In this document: positions 16,612 to 26,158 of the stretch, in pieces
Layout of the letters: every line of letters starts with the position of its first letter
How positions within the stretch are numbered: position 1 is the stretch's first letter
Assembly: GCA_903851305.1 (NCBI GenBank)
Contig: CAINNX010000171.1
Coordinates: forward strand, 17,176 to 81,175
Length of the DNA: 64,000 bases
DNA from: an uncultured Hyphomicrobiales bacterium
GTDB lineage: Bacteria; Pseudomonadota; Alphaproteobacteria; Rhizobiales; Beijerinckiaceae
Reading direction: 5' to 3'
Notes under the pieces: model-generated
Seen by the model: only the letters and a program-made list of their open reading frames with translations
Databases searched by the model: none
What the model was told of the DNA's origin: nothing
Program-made: the position numbers and the translations under genes

Positions 16612-17445
16612 ATGAGCGAGGCTACGCTCGACACGTCACCAACAACAAACGCGCAGCCCCAGGCTGCGCGATTTGCCGTTTTTGGCACGTCTTTCGTGAT
16701 CGGCCTCGTGCTGCCGGTGACAGCCGCCCTTCTCTATGAAGGCGCCTTTCGTCTGGGCCTTGTGCAGGCGCGCCTGCTGCCACCACCCAGCCGCATTTTC
16801 ACGACCCTCTGGACGCTGGCAAAAACCGGCGAGCTGACCACACATGTGCTCGCCACGACCGTTCGTGTCGGCATGGGTTTTGGTCTGGGTGCGCTGGTCG
16901 GCATGTTCCTTGGTGCACTCACCGGTGCCTCGCGCAATGCGCGCCGCCTGCTCGATCCAACGCTGCAAGGTTTGCGCGCCATTCCGTCTCTTGCCTGGGT
17001 GCCGCTGTTCATTCTCTGGCTTGGCATTTTCGAAAGCTCGAAAATCGCGCTGATAGCAGTGGGCGTGTTCTTCCCCGTCTATCTCGGCGTGATGGCCGCT
17101 ATTGCCAACGTCGATCGCAAGATCGTCGAAGTGGGCCGTGCCTTTCGTCTGTCGCGTCTAGCCCTTGTTCGCCGTGTTTTGCTGCCAGCTATCTTGCCTG
17201 ATTTCATCATTGCCATTCGCTCAGGTCTTGGCATGGGCTTCATGTTTGTGGTGGCGGCTGAAATCATGGGCGCATCGGAGGGCTTGGGCTATCTGTTGGT
17301 CGACGGACAACAGCTCGGCAAGCCTGATCAGATTCTGGCGGCCATCATCGCCTTTGCGGTGCTTGGCAAATTTGGTGACTGGTTGATTGTTGTGCTGACC
17401 AAGCCGTTTCTCACCTGGCAAGACACGCATCAGAGGGGCGCATGA
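16612..17445 (+). CDS. ssuC: ABC transporter permease, SsuC type
   Basis: The inner-membrane permease of the importer, 277 residues with about six hydrophobic helices. The cytoplasmic coupling (EAA-type) loop is visible in GRAFRLSRLALVRRVLLPAILPDFIIAIRSGLGMGFMFVVAAEIMG. The substrate class (sulfonate, taurine or nitrate) is inherited from the family. GGAG lies upstream of the ATG. The ATPase gene starts one base after its stop. Confidence 0.88.
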   Translation: MSEATLDTSPTTNAQPQAARFAVFGTSFVIGLVLPVTAALLYEGAFRLGLVQARLLPPPSRIFTTLWTLAKTGELTTHVLATTVRVGMGFGLGALVGMFLGALTGASRNARRLLDPTLQGLRAIPSLAWVPLFILWLGIFESSKIALIAVGVFFPVYLGVMAAIANVDRKIVEVGRAFRLSRLALVRRVLLPAILPDFIIAIRSGLGMGFMFVVAAEIMGASEGLGYLLVDGQQLGKPDQILAAIIAFAVLGKFGDWLIVVLTKPFLTWQDTHQRGA

Positions 17446-17446
17446 C

Positions 17447-18235
17447 ATGCTGACCATTGATGCTCTGTGCAAAATTTATCCCAACGGCACACAGGCGCTC
17501 GAACAGATCAGCCTGAATGTCGATGCCGGCGAGATTGTTGCGCTGGTGGGCGGATCAGGCTGCGGCAAGACCACGCTTTTGCGCATGATTTCGGGCCTTG
17601 AAGCGCCAACCCGCGGCCATGCCGCGCTCGATGGCGAAGAGATTCGGGCGCCCCATCCTGCTGTCGGTATGGTGTTTCAGGAAGCCCGCCTGCTGCCTTG
17701 GCTGACGGTCGCTGAAAATATTTCCTTCGGGCTTGATGATCTGCCCAAGGCCGAACAGGACGCGCGCGTCGATGAAGCGCTTTTGCGCGTTGGCCTTGCT
17801 GGCTATGGCAAACGCTGGCCGCGTGAATTGTCAGGCGGGCAAGCGCAGCGCGTGTCGATTGTGCGCGCCCTTGTTACGCAGCCCAAAGCGCTCTTGCTGG
17901 ATGAGCCGTTCTCGGCGCTCGATGCTTTGACGCGCACAAAATTGCAGGATCATTTGCTGGCGCTTTGGGAAACCCATCGCCCGACACTCGTGCTTGTCAC
18001 GCATGATGTGGAAGAGGCGGTCGCACTGGCTGATCGCGCCATTGTTTTGCAGCCTAAACCCGGCCGCATCTTTGCTGATATTCCGATTGACTTGCCCCGT
18101 CCCCGCGACAGGCTCTCGCCAGAATTTGCAGAAGCCAAACGTCTCGTGCTGAAAGCACTCGACGGCTCCATCAACCAACCCAATCCGCACCAGCCGGGCA
18201 AAGTCTACAGCCCTGCCGCTGGCGGCAGTTTTTAA
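17447..18235 (+). CDS. ssuB: ABC transporter ATPase, SsuB type
   Basis: The cytoplasmic ATPase of the importer, 262 residues. Walker A GGSGCGKT is at 35-42, the Q-loop is in VGMVFQEARLLPWLTVAENI, the signature LSGGQAQR and Walker B LLLDEPFSALD are clear, and the switch histidine is in VLVTHDVEEAV. The start is one base past the permease stop. Together with the previous two genes it makes a complete importer. Confidence 0.9.
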   Translation: MLTIDALCKIYPNGTQALEQISLNVDAGEIVALVGGSGCGKTTLLRMISGLEAPTRGHAALDGEEIRAPHPAVGMVFQEARLLPWLTVAENISFGLDDLPKAEQDARVDEALLRVGLAGYGKRWPRELSGGQAQRVSIVRALVTQPKALLLDEPFSALDALTRTKLQDHLLALWETHRPTLVLVTHDVEEAVALADRAIVLQPKPGRIFADIPIDLPRPRDRLSPEFAEAKRLVLKALDGSINQPNPHQPGKVYSPAAGGSF

Positions 18236-18258
18236 ACACCACAACAGGAGATCGCACG

Positions 18259-18768
18259 ATGGATGCCAATGCGCTGCGCGCCATGCAGGCTCCCTACAAG
18301 GACAAATACAAGAACGATCCCAATGCCGCCGTCATCACGCTGAAGGCGCATGGCACGCTGGATGAGAGCAAGATCGCCTGCAAGGTCGAGACCGGCCGTG
18401 CCTTGGCGATTGCCGGGCTGCACCCAGCCACTGGTGGCTCGGGCGCCGAACTCTGCTCAGGCGACATGCTGCTCGAAGCCCTTGTGGCATGCGCTGGCGT
18501 GACGCTGAAGGCGGTCGCCACCGCACTCGCCATTCCGCTGAAGAGCGGCACGGTGCGCGCCGAAGGTGATCTGGATTTCCGCGGCACGCTGGGCGTGGAC
18601 AAGGAAGCACCGGTCGGCTTCCGCGAGATCCGCCTGAGCTTCGATCTGGACACGGATGCCAGCGAAGAGCAGATCGCCTCGCTGATCAAACTGACCGAGC
18701 GCTATTGCGTGATCTTCCAGACGCTCAACAAGCCGCCCAAGCTCGGGCTGGTTGTGAATAAGGTCTGA
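18259..18768 (+). CDS. OsmC family protein
   Basis: OsmC/Ohr proteins are small dimeric thiol peroxidases; some members have other roles. The 169-residue product has the two conserved cysteines in the expected contexts: Cys78 in LEALVACAGVTLKAVA and Cys149 in LTERYCVIFQTL. Two further cysteines (41, 66) are not usual. It follows the importer genes by 23 bases with AGGAG before the ATG and is probably in the same transcript, which may hint at a sulfur or oxidative link. Confidence 0.85.
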   Translation: MDANALRAMQAPYKDKYKNDPNAAVITLKAHGTLDESKIACKVETGRALAIAGLHPATGGSGAELCSGDMLLEALVACAGVTLKAVATALAIPLKSGTVRAEGDLDFRGTLGVDKEAPVGFREIRLSFDLDTDASEEQIASLIKLTERYCVIFQTLNKPPKLGLVVNKV

Positions 18769-18821
18769 TTAGCCTCGTCATTGCTTTTCAGTTTCATTCA
18801 CTTGCTGATCGAAACCTCCTC

Positions 18822-18965
18822 CCCCTTGTGGGGAGGACGACTCGGGCGACAGCCCGAGCGAAGTGGGGGTCGTGAGACTGTCAGATCTGAAAATCGTGTC
18901 TGTCCGAATTATTTCATAAGCATTGCGCGACCCCCACCCCTAACCCCTCCCCACAAGGGGGAGGG
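18822..18965. repeat. Composite inverted repeat (CCCCTTGTGGGG type)
   Basis: The outer arms CTCCCCCTTGTGGGGAGG and CCTCCCCACAAGGGGGAGG are inverse to each other. Inside, GTGGGGGTCG pairs with CGACCCCCAC. This looks like a mobile or bulk-distributed intergenic palindrome, not a simple terminator. Confidence 0.75.
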
Positions 18966-19052
18966 GAATGCGGCCTCCTTGCAATGACGGCCTCATGGCT
19001 TTGGTAGGGGCAACCTTCCTCCAAAAACCTCATTATTTTGCCCCATTCCCGT

Positions 19053-19081
19053 CTTGCACCGCTCGGGGGGCGTTCCCATAT
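19053..19081 (+). promoter_or_regulatory. Candidate sigma-32 (RpoH) promoter of dnaK
   Basis: CTTG at 19053-19056 and CCCATAT at 19075-19081 are 18 bases apart. This fits the alphaproteobacterial RpoH pattern of CTTG, 17-18 bases and a CCATAT-like box. It lies 144 bases before the dnaK start. No CIRCE element (TTAGCACTC-N9-GAGTGCTAA) is present. Confidence 0.55.
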
Positions 19082-19224
19082 CGGGCTCATCAGAACGGCC
19101 TCCCCGCTATTTCACGCGTCAATCAATATGGGGACCCGGACCGGACGGCTGGTTCAAGCGCCGCCCGGGCCAGATCGGATCGCTTCGGGGTCCGTGGGTT
19201 CCGCCACACAAAGGATGAGTTCAA

Positions 19225-21141
19225 ATGGCTAAAGTCATCGGTATCGATCTCGGCACCACCAATTCCTGCGTTGCCGTCATGGATGGCACCTCGCCAAAGG
19301 TGATCGAAAACGCTGAAGGTGCCCGCACCACCCCCTCCATCGTCGCCTTTACCGATGATGGCGAGCGCCTTGTCGGCCAGCCCGCCAAACGTCAGGGCGT
19401 GACCAATCCCGAGCGCACCTTCTTCGCGATCAAGCGCCTCATCGGCCGCACCTTTGAAGATCCGATGACACAAAAGGACATGTCGCTGGTTCCCTATCAG
19501 ATCGTGAAAGGCGGCAATGGCGATGCTTGGGTCAATGCCGACGGCAAGCAATATTCGCCATCGCAGATCTCGGCTTTCACGCTGCAGAAGATGAAGGAAA
19601 CCGCTGAGGCGTATCTCGGCCAGCAGGTCACGCAGGCCGTCATCACGGTGCCTGCCTATTTCAATGACGCCCAGCGTCAGGCAACCAAAGACGCTGGCAA
19701 GATTGCTGGCCTCGAAGTGCTGCGCATCATCAACGAGCCCACCGCTGCGGCACTCGCCTATGGCCTCGACAAAAAGGGCGCTGGCACGATTGCCGTCTAC
19801 GATCTGGGCGGCGGCACGTTCGACGTGTCGATCCTCGAAATCGGCGATGGCGTCTTTGAAGTGAAGTCAACCAATGGAGACACATTCCTGGGCGGCGAAG
19901 ATTTCGACATGCGCCTCGTGGAATATCTGGCCGCCGAGTTCAAGAAGGAACAGGGCATTGACCTGACCAAGGACAAGCTCGCCCTGCAGCGCCTGAAGGA
20001 AGCCGCTGAAAAGGCCAAGATTGAATTGTCGTCTGCCACGCAGACAGAAATCAACCTGCCCTACATCACCGCAGACGCATCCGGCCCCAAGCATCTCGCG
20101 CTGAAGCTGACGCGCGCGAAGTTTGAGGCACTGGTCGATGATCTCATCCAGAAGACCGTCGAGCCTTGCAAAAAGGCGCTGAAGGATGCGGGCCTCACAG
20201 CTGCTGAGATTGATGAAGTGGTTCTCGTCGGCGGCATGACCCGCATGCCGAAGGTGCAGGAAATTGTGAAGTCCTTCTTCGGCAAAGAGCCGCATAAGGG
20301 CGTCAACCCGGATGAAGTCGTGGCCATTGGTGCGGCTGTTCAGGCAGGCGTCTTGCAGGGCGATGTGAAGGACGTTCTGCTGCTCGATGTGACGCCGCTG
20401 TCGCTGGGCATTGAAACGCTGGGTGGCGTGTTCACACGCCTCATCGACCGCAACACGACCATCCCGACGAAGAAGAGCCAGGTCTTCTCAACTGCTGAAG
20501 ACAACCAGACGGCTGTGACGATTCGCGTCTTCCAGGGTGAGCGTGAAATGGCTGCTGACAACAAGATCCTTGGCCAGTTTGATCTGGTGGGTATCCCGTC
20601 AGCTCCGCGTGGCGTGCCGCAGGTTGAGGTGACCTTCGACATTGATGCCAACGGCATTGTGAATGTCACGGCAAAAGACAAGGCAACCAACAAGGAACAG
20701 CAGATCCGCATTCAGGCGTCTGGTGGTCTCTCGGATGCTGACATCGATAAGATGGTCAAGGATGCAGAGCTCAACGCCGCTGAAGACAAGCGCCGCCGCG
20801 AAATGGTGGACGCGAAGAATCAGGGCGAAGCGATGATCCATTCGGCTGAGAAGTCGCTCTCTGAACATGCTGACAAAGTGTCGGCCGCTGACAAGAGCGC
20901 GATCGAAACGGCTGTCGCCGGCCTCAAGAGCGCGCTTGAAGGCGATGACATTGAAACCATCAAGGCCAAGACTAATGATCTCGTGCAGGCTTCGATGAAA
21001 CTGGGCGAAGCCATGTACAAAGCCCAGCAGGGCGCAGAAGGTGCACCTGCTGAAGGCGCAGATCAGCATGATGCGCATAAGGACGACGTGATTGACGCAG
21101 ACTTCAAGGAAGTCGGCGGCGACGAGAAGAAGAAGTCGTAA
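19225..21141 (+). CDS. dnaK: Chaperone DnaK (Hsp70)
   Basis: The Hsp70 chaperone folds nascent and stress-damaged proteins with DnaJ and GrpE. It is 638 residues and complete. The ATPase domain starts [19 protein letters not shown], carries the phosphate-2 motif [16 protein letters not shown], and the Gram-negative insertion is present. The linker [16 protein letters not shown] is followed by the substrate domain and an acidic C-terminal tail ending [27 protein letters not shown] precedes the ATG. dnaJ follows after a GC-rich hairpin. Confidence 0.98.
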   Translation: MAKVIGIDLGTTNSCVAVMDGTSPKVIENAEGARTTPSIVAFTDDGERLVGQPAKRQGVTNPERTFFAIKRLIGRTFEDPMTQKDMSLVPYQIVKGGNGDAWVNADGKQYSPSQISAFTLQKMKETAEAYLGQQVTQAVITVPAYFNDAQRQATKDAGKIAGLEVLRIINEPTAAALAYGLDKKGAGTIAVYDLGGGTFDVSILEIGDGVFEVKSTNGDTFLGGEDFDMRLVEYLAAEFKKEQGIDLTKDKLALQRLKEAAEKAKIELSSATQTEINLPYITADASGPKHLALKLTRAKFEALVDDLIQKTVEPCKKALKDAGLTAAEIDEVVLVGGMTRMPKVQEIVKSFFGKEPHKGVNPDEVVAIGAAVQAGVLQGDVKDVLLLDVTPLSLGIETLGGVFTRLIDRNTTIPTKKSQVFSTAEDNQTAVTIRVFQGEREMAADNKILGQFDLVGIPSAPRGVPQVEVTFDIDANGIVNVTAKDKATNKEQQIRIQASGGLSDADIDKMVKDAELNAAEDKRRREMVDAKNQGEAMIHSAEKSLSEHADKVSAADKSAIETAVAGLKSALEGDDIETIKAKTNDLVQASMKLGEAMYKAQQGAEGAPAEGADQHDAHKDDVIDADFKEVGGDEKKKS

Positions 21142-21157
21142 ATCACAAGTTAAAAGC

Positions 21158-21182
21158 GGCGGGCGGGGATTTCCCGCCCGCC
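21158..21182 (+). terminator. Hairpin between dnaK and dnaJ
   Basis: The ten-base arms GGCGGGCGGG (21158-21167) and CCCGCCCGCC (21173-21182) have a GATTT loop. The T-poor tail (ACTTTCTT) suggests attenuation, giving more dnaK than dnaJ, and not full termination. Confidence 0.7.
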
Positions 21183-21226
21183 ACTTTCTTGTCTGCACTC
21201 GAGGCTTGAGCGAAACGTGAAGACCC

Positions 21227-22360
21227 ATGGCCAAGGCTGACTTTTACGAAACACTTGGCGTGAGCCGCTCAGCCACCGATGCTGAATTGAAATCCGCATT
21301 CCGCAAGCTTGCCATGCAATTCCACCCCGATAAAAATCCGGGTGACGCCTCAGCCGAGCAGAAATTCAAAAACATCAACGAGGCTTATCAGTGCCTGTCC
21401 GACGGACAAAAGCGGGCAGCCTATGATCGCTTCGGCCATGCCGCCTTTGAAAACGGCGGCGGTGGACCAGGCGGTATGGGTGATGGATTTGCTTCATCCA
21501 TGTCAGATATTTTCGAAGACCTGTTCGGTGACATGGTCGGTGGCGGACGCCGTGGGCGCGCCAATGGTCGCGAACGCGGTTCAGACCTGCGCTATAATCT
21601 CGAAATCACGCTGGAAGACGCCTTCAAGGGCTCAACGGCGACGATCAAAGTCCCGAGCCTGATGAGTTGCGAAGCCTGCACAGGCACCGGCGCGAAAGCT
21701 GGCTCGAAGCCCAAGACCTGCGGCACCTGTGGTGGTGCAGGGCGCGTTCGTGCGCAGCAAGGTTTCTTCGCGATTGAACGCACCTGCCCGACCTGTCAGG
21801 GCCGCGGCGAGATGATCGAGAACCCCTGCGATTCCTGCCGTGGCGCGGGACGGGTCACCAAAGAGCGCTCGCTTTCCGTCAATATTCCAGCCGGTGTCGA
21901 AGATGGCACGCGCATTCGTCTGTCCGGTGAAGGGGAAGCTGGCCTGCGTGGTGGTCCGTCAGGTGATCTTTATATTTTCTTGGCGATGAAAGCCCATCCG
22001 TTCTTCCAGCGTGATGGCTCCGATCTGTTCTGTCGTGTGCCCATCTCCATGGTCCACGCAGCACTTGGTGGTGAATTCACCGTGCATACGGTTGATGGGT
22101 CAGAAGCCAAGGTGAAAATTCCTGAAGGCACGCAGTCAGGAAAACAATTCAAGCTGAAGGGCAAAGGCATGCCCATTCTACGCACGCGCGATTTTGGTGA
22201 TCTCTATATCCAAGCTAATGTCGAGACACCGCAGAATCTCACCAAGCGCCAGCGCGAATTGCTGGCTGAGTTTGAAACGGAATCGTCCAACAAGACGCAT
22301 CCGGAATCATCAGGGTTTTTTACACGTATGAAGGACTTTCTGACCGGCGCCCAAAGCTGA
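21227..22360 (+). CDS. dnaJ: Chaperone DnaJ (Hsp40)
   Basis: A class I Hsp40 co-chaperone that delivers clients to DnaK and stimulates its ATPase. The J domain contains the HPDK signature in [12 protein letters not shown] Gly/Phe-like region ([17 protein letters not shown]) follows, then four zinc-binding CxxCxGxG repeats: [16 protein letters not shown] (after CG), CPTCQGRG and CDSCRGAG. The C-terminal peptide-binding domains end at residue 377. It is probably expressed both from the dnaK promoter and by read-through of the intergenic hairpin. Confidence 0.97.
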   Translation: MAKADFYETLGVSRSATDAELKSAFRKLAMQFHPDKNPGDASAEQKFKNINEAYQCLSDGQKRAAYDRFGHAAFENGGGGPGGMGDGFASSMSDIFEDLFGDMVGGGRRGRANGRERGSDLRYNLEITLEDAFKGSTATIKVPSLMSCEACTGTGAKAGSKPKTCGTCGGAGRVRAQQGFFAIERTCPTCQGRGEMIENPCDSCRGAGRVTKERSLSVNIPAGVEDGTRIRLSGEGEAGLRGGPSGDLYIFLAMKAHPFFQRDGSDLFCRVPISMVHAALGGEFTVHTVDGSEAKVKIPEGTQSGKQFKLKGKGMPILRTRDFGDLYIQANVETPQNLTKRQRELLAEFETESSNKTHPESSGFFTRMKDFLTGAQS

Positions 22361-22454
22361 AGCGTCTAACCTTGGTGCTGACCTGCCCCTTTATCGACGT
22401 TGGCTATCGTGTTCTTCATGAGTATTTGACCTGTTGGTCAGACGGAGTGGTATC

Positions 22455-23234
22455 TTGCGTCCAAACTTGAATAGAGCCGAGACCAAAGGCACCAGTCGGA
22501 CAAAAGCACCGCGACGGAAAACGGTTTTTCAAACAAGCCTTACCGAACAAGCGCGTTTCATGCGCGCTTGGTTTGATAATCCTGCCACAACAGGTGCTGT
22601 CTCACCCTCAGGCCGGTTTTTGGCGCGCAGTATGGCAGCCCATGTTGACCCACAAGATGAGGGCTTGGTCGTCGAGCTCGGGCCTGGCACTGGCCCCGTG
22701 ACGCAGGCACTGATTGCTCGCGGCATTGCTGAAGACCGCCTAGTACTGGTGGAATCAGATTCCGACTTCTGTAGATTGCTCGAGCGGCGTTTTCCGCTCG
22801 CCAAAATTATCCAGGGCGATGCGCTGGATCTCACGCGCACGCTTGGTGACAAAATCAACGGGCCGATTGCGGCCATCGTCTCAAGCCTGCCTTTGCTGAA
22901 TTTGCCTGATGCCCAGCGGCTGACTTTGCTGGGTGATGCTTTTAAGCTGATGCAGGGCCAAGGACGCTTCGTGCAATTCACCTATGGGCTCACCTCGCCC
23001 ATGCCCAAGCACTCCAAAGAGGACGAGGCCGTTGGCTTCTCGTCGCAAGTCTCGGCACCCGTGTGGCTCAACCTGCCGCCGGCGCGTGTCTGGGTTTATC
23101 GTCCGCAGCTTGTGGCCCCGTGCCTTGAGCGACCCAAAGGCCAAGCCAAAGGTGGCGCTTTGATTGCCAGAATGGTGAGGGAAATGCGCCTGCGCCAGGC
23201 CCGTGCCCGCGCTTCACGCATAATCGGTGGCTGA
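22455..23234 (+). CDS. pmtA: PmtA-like phospholipid N-methyltransferase
   Basis: A class I SAM-dependent methyltransferase resembling the Rhodobacter/Sinorhizobium PmtA group, which methylates phosphatidylethanolamine towards phosphatidylcholine. Visible are FMRAWFDNPATTGAVSPSGRFLARSMA (family N-block), motif I VVELGPGTGPVTQALI, the acidic motif LVLVESDSDFCRLLERRFP, and VSSLPLLNLP where rRNA dimethylases have an NLPY-type motif. The TTG at 22455 is chosen for GGAG seven bases upstream; TTG 22434 is an alternative. A KsgA-like RNA methylase is less likely. The protein ends in a basic tail (RQARARASRIIGG). Confidence 0.75.
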   Translation: MRPNLNRAETKGTSRTKAPRRKTVFQTSLTEQARFMRAWFDNPATTGAVSPSGRFLARSMAAHVDPQDEGLVVELGPGTGPVTQALIARGIAEDRLVLVESDSDFCRLLERRFPLAKIIQGDALDLTRTLGDKINGPIAAIVSSLPLLNLPDAQRLTLLGDAFKLMQGQGRFVQFTYGLTSPMPKHSKEDEAVGFSSQVSAPVWLNLPPARVWVYRPQLVAPCLERPKGQAKGGALIARMVREMRLRQARARASRIIGG

Positions 23235-23309
23235 TAAGCCCGTCCCGCCTCTCGACAGGCCACGCCCTTGCGGTGCATCAGAGAGGCAATGCAACGGGAC
23301 CTCCAGACC

Positions 23310-24014
23310 ATGGCCGATACGATCTCTCCCCGCGACCGCCTCATCGTCGCACTCGACCTCGCCAATACAAAAGCTGCTGAAGCCATGGTGGCAGAACTTG
23401 GCGATGCTGTGAGCTTTTACAAAATCGGGCTGGAGCTGACCTATGGCGGCGGTCTCGGGCTTGCCCACGACCTTATCAAGAGCGGCAAGCAGATCTTTCT
23501 GGATCTGAAATTCCACGACATCCCCAATACAGTGGCGCGCGCCACCGAGCAGGTTGCAGAGATGGGCGCGACCTTTCTCACCGTCCATGCTTTTCCCCAG
23601 ACGATGAAGGCCGCCGTCGGCGCGCTTGGCGTCTCACCGATGAAGATCCTGGCTGTGACAGTCATGACCTCCTACGACGATGATGATCTGCGCGAAGCCG
23701 GCTATGCCCTGCGCGTGCCCGAGCTGGTGGGACGGCGCGCCCAGCAAGCCAAGGCGGCCGGTATCCACGGGCTGATCCTCTCGGCTGAAGAGGTGAAGGC
23801 CATGCGCGGGATCGTTGGCCCCGACATGCTGCTGGTGACACCGGGCATCCGCCCGGCAGGTGCTGCCATAGGCGACCAGAAGCGCGTCATGACGCCCGCA
23901 GAGGCCATCAGAGGGGGCGCTGACCACCTCGTCGTTGGCCGCCCAGTCACACAGGCCCCCGACCCCAAGGCCGCCGCTGAAGCCATCGTCGCGGAGATTG
24001 CTGGCGCCTGTTAA
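23310..24014 (+). CDS. pyrF: Orotidine 5'-phosphate decarboxylase
   Basis: This enzyme converts OMP to UMP, the last step of pyrimidine biosynthesis. The 234-residue TIM barrel carries [19 protein letters not shown], the catalytic block [28 protein letters not shown], and the phosphate-binding LLVTPGIRP and [14 protein letters not shown] motifs. The start is taken at ATG 23310 where homology begins ([12 protein letters not shown]); ATG 23289 with AGAGG very close upstream would add seven residues. Confidence 0.95.
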   Translation: MADTISPRDRLIVALDLANTKAAEAMVAELGDAVSFYKIGLELTYGGGLGLAHDLIKSGKQIFLDLKFHDIPNTVARATEQVAEMGATFLTVHAFPQTMKAAVGALGVSPMKILAVTVMTSYDDDDLREAGYALRVPELVGRRAQQAKAAGIHGLILSAEEVKAMRGIVGPDMLLVTPGIRPAGAAIGDQKRVMTPAEAIRGGADHLVVGRPVTQAPDPKAAAEAIVAEIAGAC

Positions 24015-24029
24015 GATGACGTATTTTTT

Positions 24030-24057
24030 GTTATACATTTTATATTTATCGTTATAC
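24030..24057 (+). promoter_or_regulatory. Direct repeat GTTATAC, candidate operator
   Basis: Two identical GTTATAC copies (24030-24036 and 24051-24057) lie 21 bases apart, two helical turns, in an AT-rich stretch before the BrnA-like gene. The phasing suggests binding of a dimer or tetramer to one DNA face. Confidence 0.45.
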
Positions 24058-24110
24058 AGAAATTATTAAGGTCTGCTTGCGGCGCGCGCATGAAGATGAG
24101 GTTGCTCGCT

Positions 24111-24395
24111 ATGTCAAAAAAGCAAACTGACAACTTCTATCCAAAGGGGCCGGTCACCGACCCGGAGAACCCAGAATGGACCGATGAGGACGTTAAAAAC
24201 GCCCTCCCTTGGGAAGCCCTGTCCGATCTCGAAAAATCCGTGTTCAAGCGCCCGCGCGGGCGCCCGGTGCTGGAGTCACCCAAAAAGCTCGTCTCATTAA
24301 GGCTGGATGCTGATGTCTGGGAGGCGCTGGAAGCCTCTGGCCCCGGCTGGCGGGCGCGCGCCAATGCCATTTTGAAGGCGGCCCTGAAGGCATAA
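24111..24395 (+). CDS. BrnA-like antitoxin (orphan)
   Basis: A 94-residue protein whose C-terminal half matches the BrnA antitoxin pattern: LVSLRLDADVWEALEASGPGWRARANAILKAAL, a ribbon-helix-helix fold that in known pairs binds the operator and the BrnT RNase toxin. The N-terminal half (NPEWTDEDVKNALPWEALSDLEKSVFKRPRGRP) is the toxin-contacting part in relatives. No brnT gene precedes it; only 96 bases separate it from pyrF. It may be a solitary regulator or act on a distant toxin. Start ATG 24111 has GATGAGG upstream; ATG 24090 and 24096 are alternatives. Confidence 0.75.
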   Translation: MSKKQTDNFYPKGPVTDPENPEWTDEDVKNALPWEALSDLEKSVFKRPRGRPVLESPKKLVSLRLDADVWEALEASGPGWRARANAILKAALKA

Positions 24396-24400
24396 AAAAA

Positions 24401-24425
24401 CGCCGGGCGTACATCCGGCCCGGCG
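24401..24425. terminator. GC-rich hairpin after the BrnA-like gene
   Basis: CGCCGGGC (24401-24408) pairs with GCCCGGCG (24418-24425). The A-run lies on its left, so a U-tract would follow only on a leftward transcript; on the rightward transcript it is a hairpin without a T-tract. Confidence 0.55.
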
Positions 24426-24586
24426 CTCAATCGCAAGGATTGGGGGACAATCTCTCAGCGACTTGAGGAAAACTTAGACTACGATTGTGACGTAACAATG
24501 ACCGCGGCGCTTTGTCTTTGCGCCCGCGGCCTGTGAAGGCTATAGAGCCGAAACATCTTTTTTCTCCAGTCCTCAGGGAGGTTTTC

Positions 24587-25402
24587 ATGAGCGGAATGCG
24601 GCTCGTCGTGGCAGGTGCTGCCGGACGCATGGGGCGCATGCTCGTGCAAGCCATCCATGAAACGGAAGGCGCCACACTGGCCGGCGCGCTGGAGCGTACG
24701 GGCTCCCCTTCACTGGGTCAGGATGCAGGTCTGCTGGCAGGCATCGGCGCCAATGGCGTGATCATTTCTGACAAGGCGCTGGAAGTCTTGGCGCAGGCCG
24801 ATGGCCTGATCGATTTTACGTCCCCTGCCGCGACGATTGCTTATGCGGGCCTCGCCGCACAGGCGCGCATTGTTCATGTGATCGGCACAACCGGCCTTGC
24901 TGCCGACGATATTGAAAAGATTGATGCAGCCGCGCGCCATGCCGTTGTCGTGCGCTCGGGCAATATGAGCCTTGGTGTCAATCTGCTCGCGGGCCTCGTC
25001 AAAAAAGTCGCGCAGACGCTGGGCGAAGATTTCGACATTGAGATCGTGGAAATGCATCATCGCATGAAAGTCGATGCGCCGTCTGGCACAGCGCTTCTGC
25101 TGGGTGAAGCCGCAGCCAAGGGTCGCGACATTGATCTGGCCGCGCGCTCCGTTCGCGCACGTGATGGACATACGGGCGCACGCCACGCAGGCGACATCGG
25201 CTTTGCCACATTGCGCGGCGGCACAGTGGTCGGCGACCACCAAGTGATTTTTGCCGGCACTGGCGAGCGGATTGAACTCGCCCACCGTGCAGAAGATCGC
25301 GGCATCTTTGCGCGCGGCGCTTTGAAAGCGGCTCTCTGGGGACATGGACGCAAACCTGGCCATTACAATATGGCTGACGTGCTTGGCCTGAAAGACATCT
25401 GA
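24587..25402 (+). CDS. dapB: 4-hydroxy-tetrahydrodipicolinate reductase
   Basis: A lysine/diaminopimelate pathway enzyme using NAD(P)H. The 271-residue product has the nucleotide motif [12 protein letters not shown] near the N-terminus, DFTSPAATI, the GTTG loop, and the catalytic [16 protein letters not shown] block with the His and Lys. The dimerisation/substrate end reads [17 protein letters not shown] 24587 has CAGGGAGG six bases upstream. gpmA follows in 28 bases and is probably co-transcribed. Confidence 0.96.
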   Translation: MSGMRLVVAGAAGRMGRMLVQAIHETEGATLAGALERTGSPSLGQDAGLLAGIGANGVIISDKALEVLAQADGLIDFTSPAATIAYAGLAAQARIVHVIGTTGLAADDIEKIDAAARHAVVVRSGNMSLGVNLLAGLVKKVAQTLGEDFDIEIVEMHHRMKVDAPSGTALLLGEAAAKGRDIDLAARSVRARDGHTGARHAGDIGFATLRGGTVVGDHQVIFAGTGERIELAHRAEDRGIFARGALKAALWGHGRKPGHYNMADVLGLKDI

Positions 25403-25430
25403 AACACACAACCCTGAAACAGGAGCGATT

Positions 25431-26054
25431 ATGGAACGCACTCTTGTGCTCGTGCGCCACGGCCAGAGCGACTGGAATTTGAAAAACCTTTTCACCGGCT
25501 GGAAAAATCCGGACCTCACGCCTGTGGGCATTGAGGAAGCGAAAAAAGCTGGCCAGGAAATCGGCAAGCTCGGAATCAAATTCGACAAGGCTTTCACATC
25601 CGGCCTGACACGTGCGCAAGACACCTGCGATCTCGTGCTGAAAGAACTCGGCCAATCCTCTTTGGCTGTGGTGAAAGACATTCAGCTGAATGAACGCGAC
25701 TATGGTGATCTGTCTGGCCTCAACAAGGCGGAAGCTGCGCAGAAGTGGGGCGAGGAGCAGGTCATGATCTGGCGCCGCTCTTACGATACACCCCCGCCCG
25801 GTGGTGAATCACTGAAGGACACGCTCGCCCGCGTGCTACCCTATTATTGCCAGAACATTCTTCCCTGCGTGCTGCGCGGCGAAAAGACCATTGTTGTCGC
25901 GCATGGCAATTCGCTGCGCGCACTCTTGATGGTGCTGGAGCGCGCCACGCCTGAAACAATCACAGGCATTGAGCTCGAAACCGGCGTGCCAGTTGTCTAC
26001 AAGCTGAATGCAGATTCCACCGTGGCTGAGAAGAAGGTTCTCCATCACGCATAA
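25431..26054 (+). CDS. gpmA: 2,3-bisphosphoglycerate-dependent phosphoglycerate mutase
   Basis: This glycolytic/gluconeogenic enzyme interconverts 3- and 2-phosphoglycerate through a phosphohistidine. [18 protein letters not shown] contains the catalytic His, [11 protein letters not shown] the Arg, [14 protein letters not shown] the Glu, and [12 protein letters not shown] the second His. At 207 residues it is the short alphaproteobacterial type; E. coli GpmA is 250. AGGAG precedes the ATG. Confidence 0.95.
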   Translation: MERTLVLVRHGQSDWNLKNLFTGWKNPDLTPVGIEEAKKAGQEIGKLGIKFDKAFTSGLTRAQDTCDLVLKELGQSSLAVVKDIQLNERDYGDLSGLNKAEAAQKWGEEQVMIWRRSYDTPPPGGESLKDTLARVLPYYCQNILPCVLRGEKTIVVAHGNSLRALLMVLERATPETITGIELETGVPVVYKLNADSTVAEKKVLHHA

Positions 26055-26063
26055 TCTGCGCTG

Positions 26064-26151
26064 CTATTGCGAGCGTATGCGAAGCAATTCAGAACGGCCA
26101 CCCGTGTTGCCTATGGATTGCTTCGTCGCTCTCGCTTCTCGCAATGACGGA
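26064..26151. repeat. Palindromic intergenic repeat, both arms
   Basis: A divergent left arm (CTATTGCGAGCGTATGCGAAGCAATTC) and a right arm (TATGGATTGCTTCG... CTCGCAATGACGG) flank a short spacer. The right arm contains a possible upstream ATG of the alkB gene. Confidence 0.8.
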
Positions 26152-26158
26152 TTTAAAC

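Larger units (their letters stand above)
18769..19224. other. 456-bp intergenic region before dnaK
   Basis: No gene is recognised here. The region holds a large inverted repeat (18822-18965) made of CTCCCCCTTGTGGGGAGG and its inverse CCTCCCCACAAGGGGGAGG. Between the arms lie CCCGAG...CTCGGGC-type sub-repeats (ACTCGGGCGACAGCCCGAG) and a GTGGGGGTCG/CGACCCCCAC pair. Fragments of the TCATTGC/GCAATGACGG repeat flank it. A candidate heat-shock promoter lies at 19053-19081. The short open frames inside are repeat-derived. Confidence 0.7.

Noticed and set aside
24710-25681. A 323-codon minus-strand frame opposite dapB and gpmA
   Set aside because: It spans two genes with intact catalytic motifs; no family match is seen.
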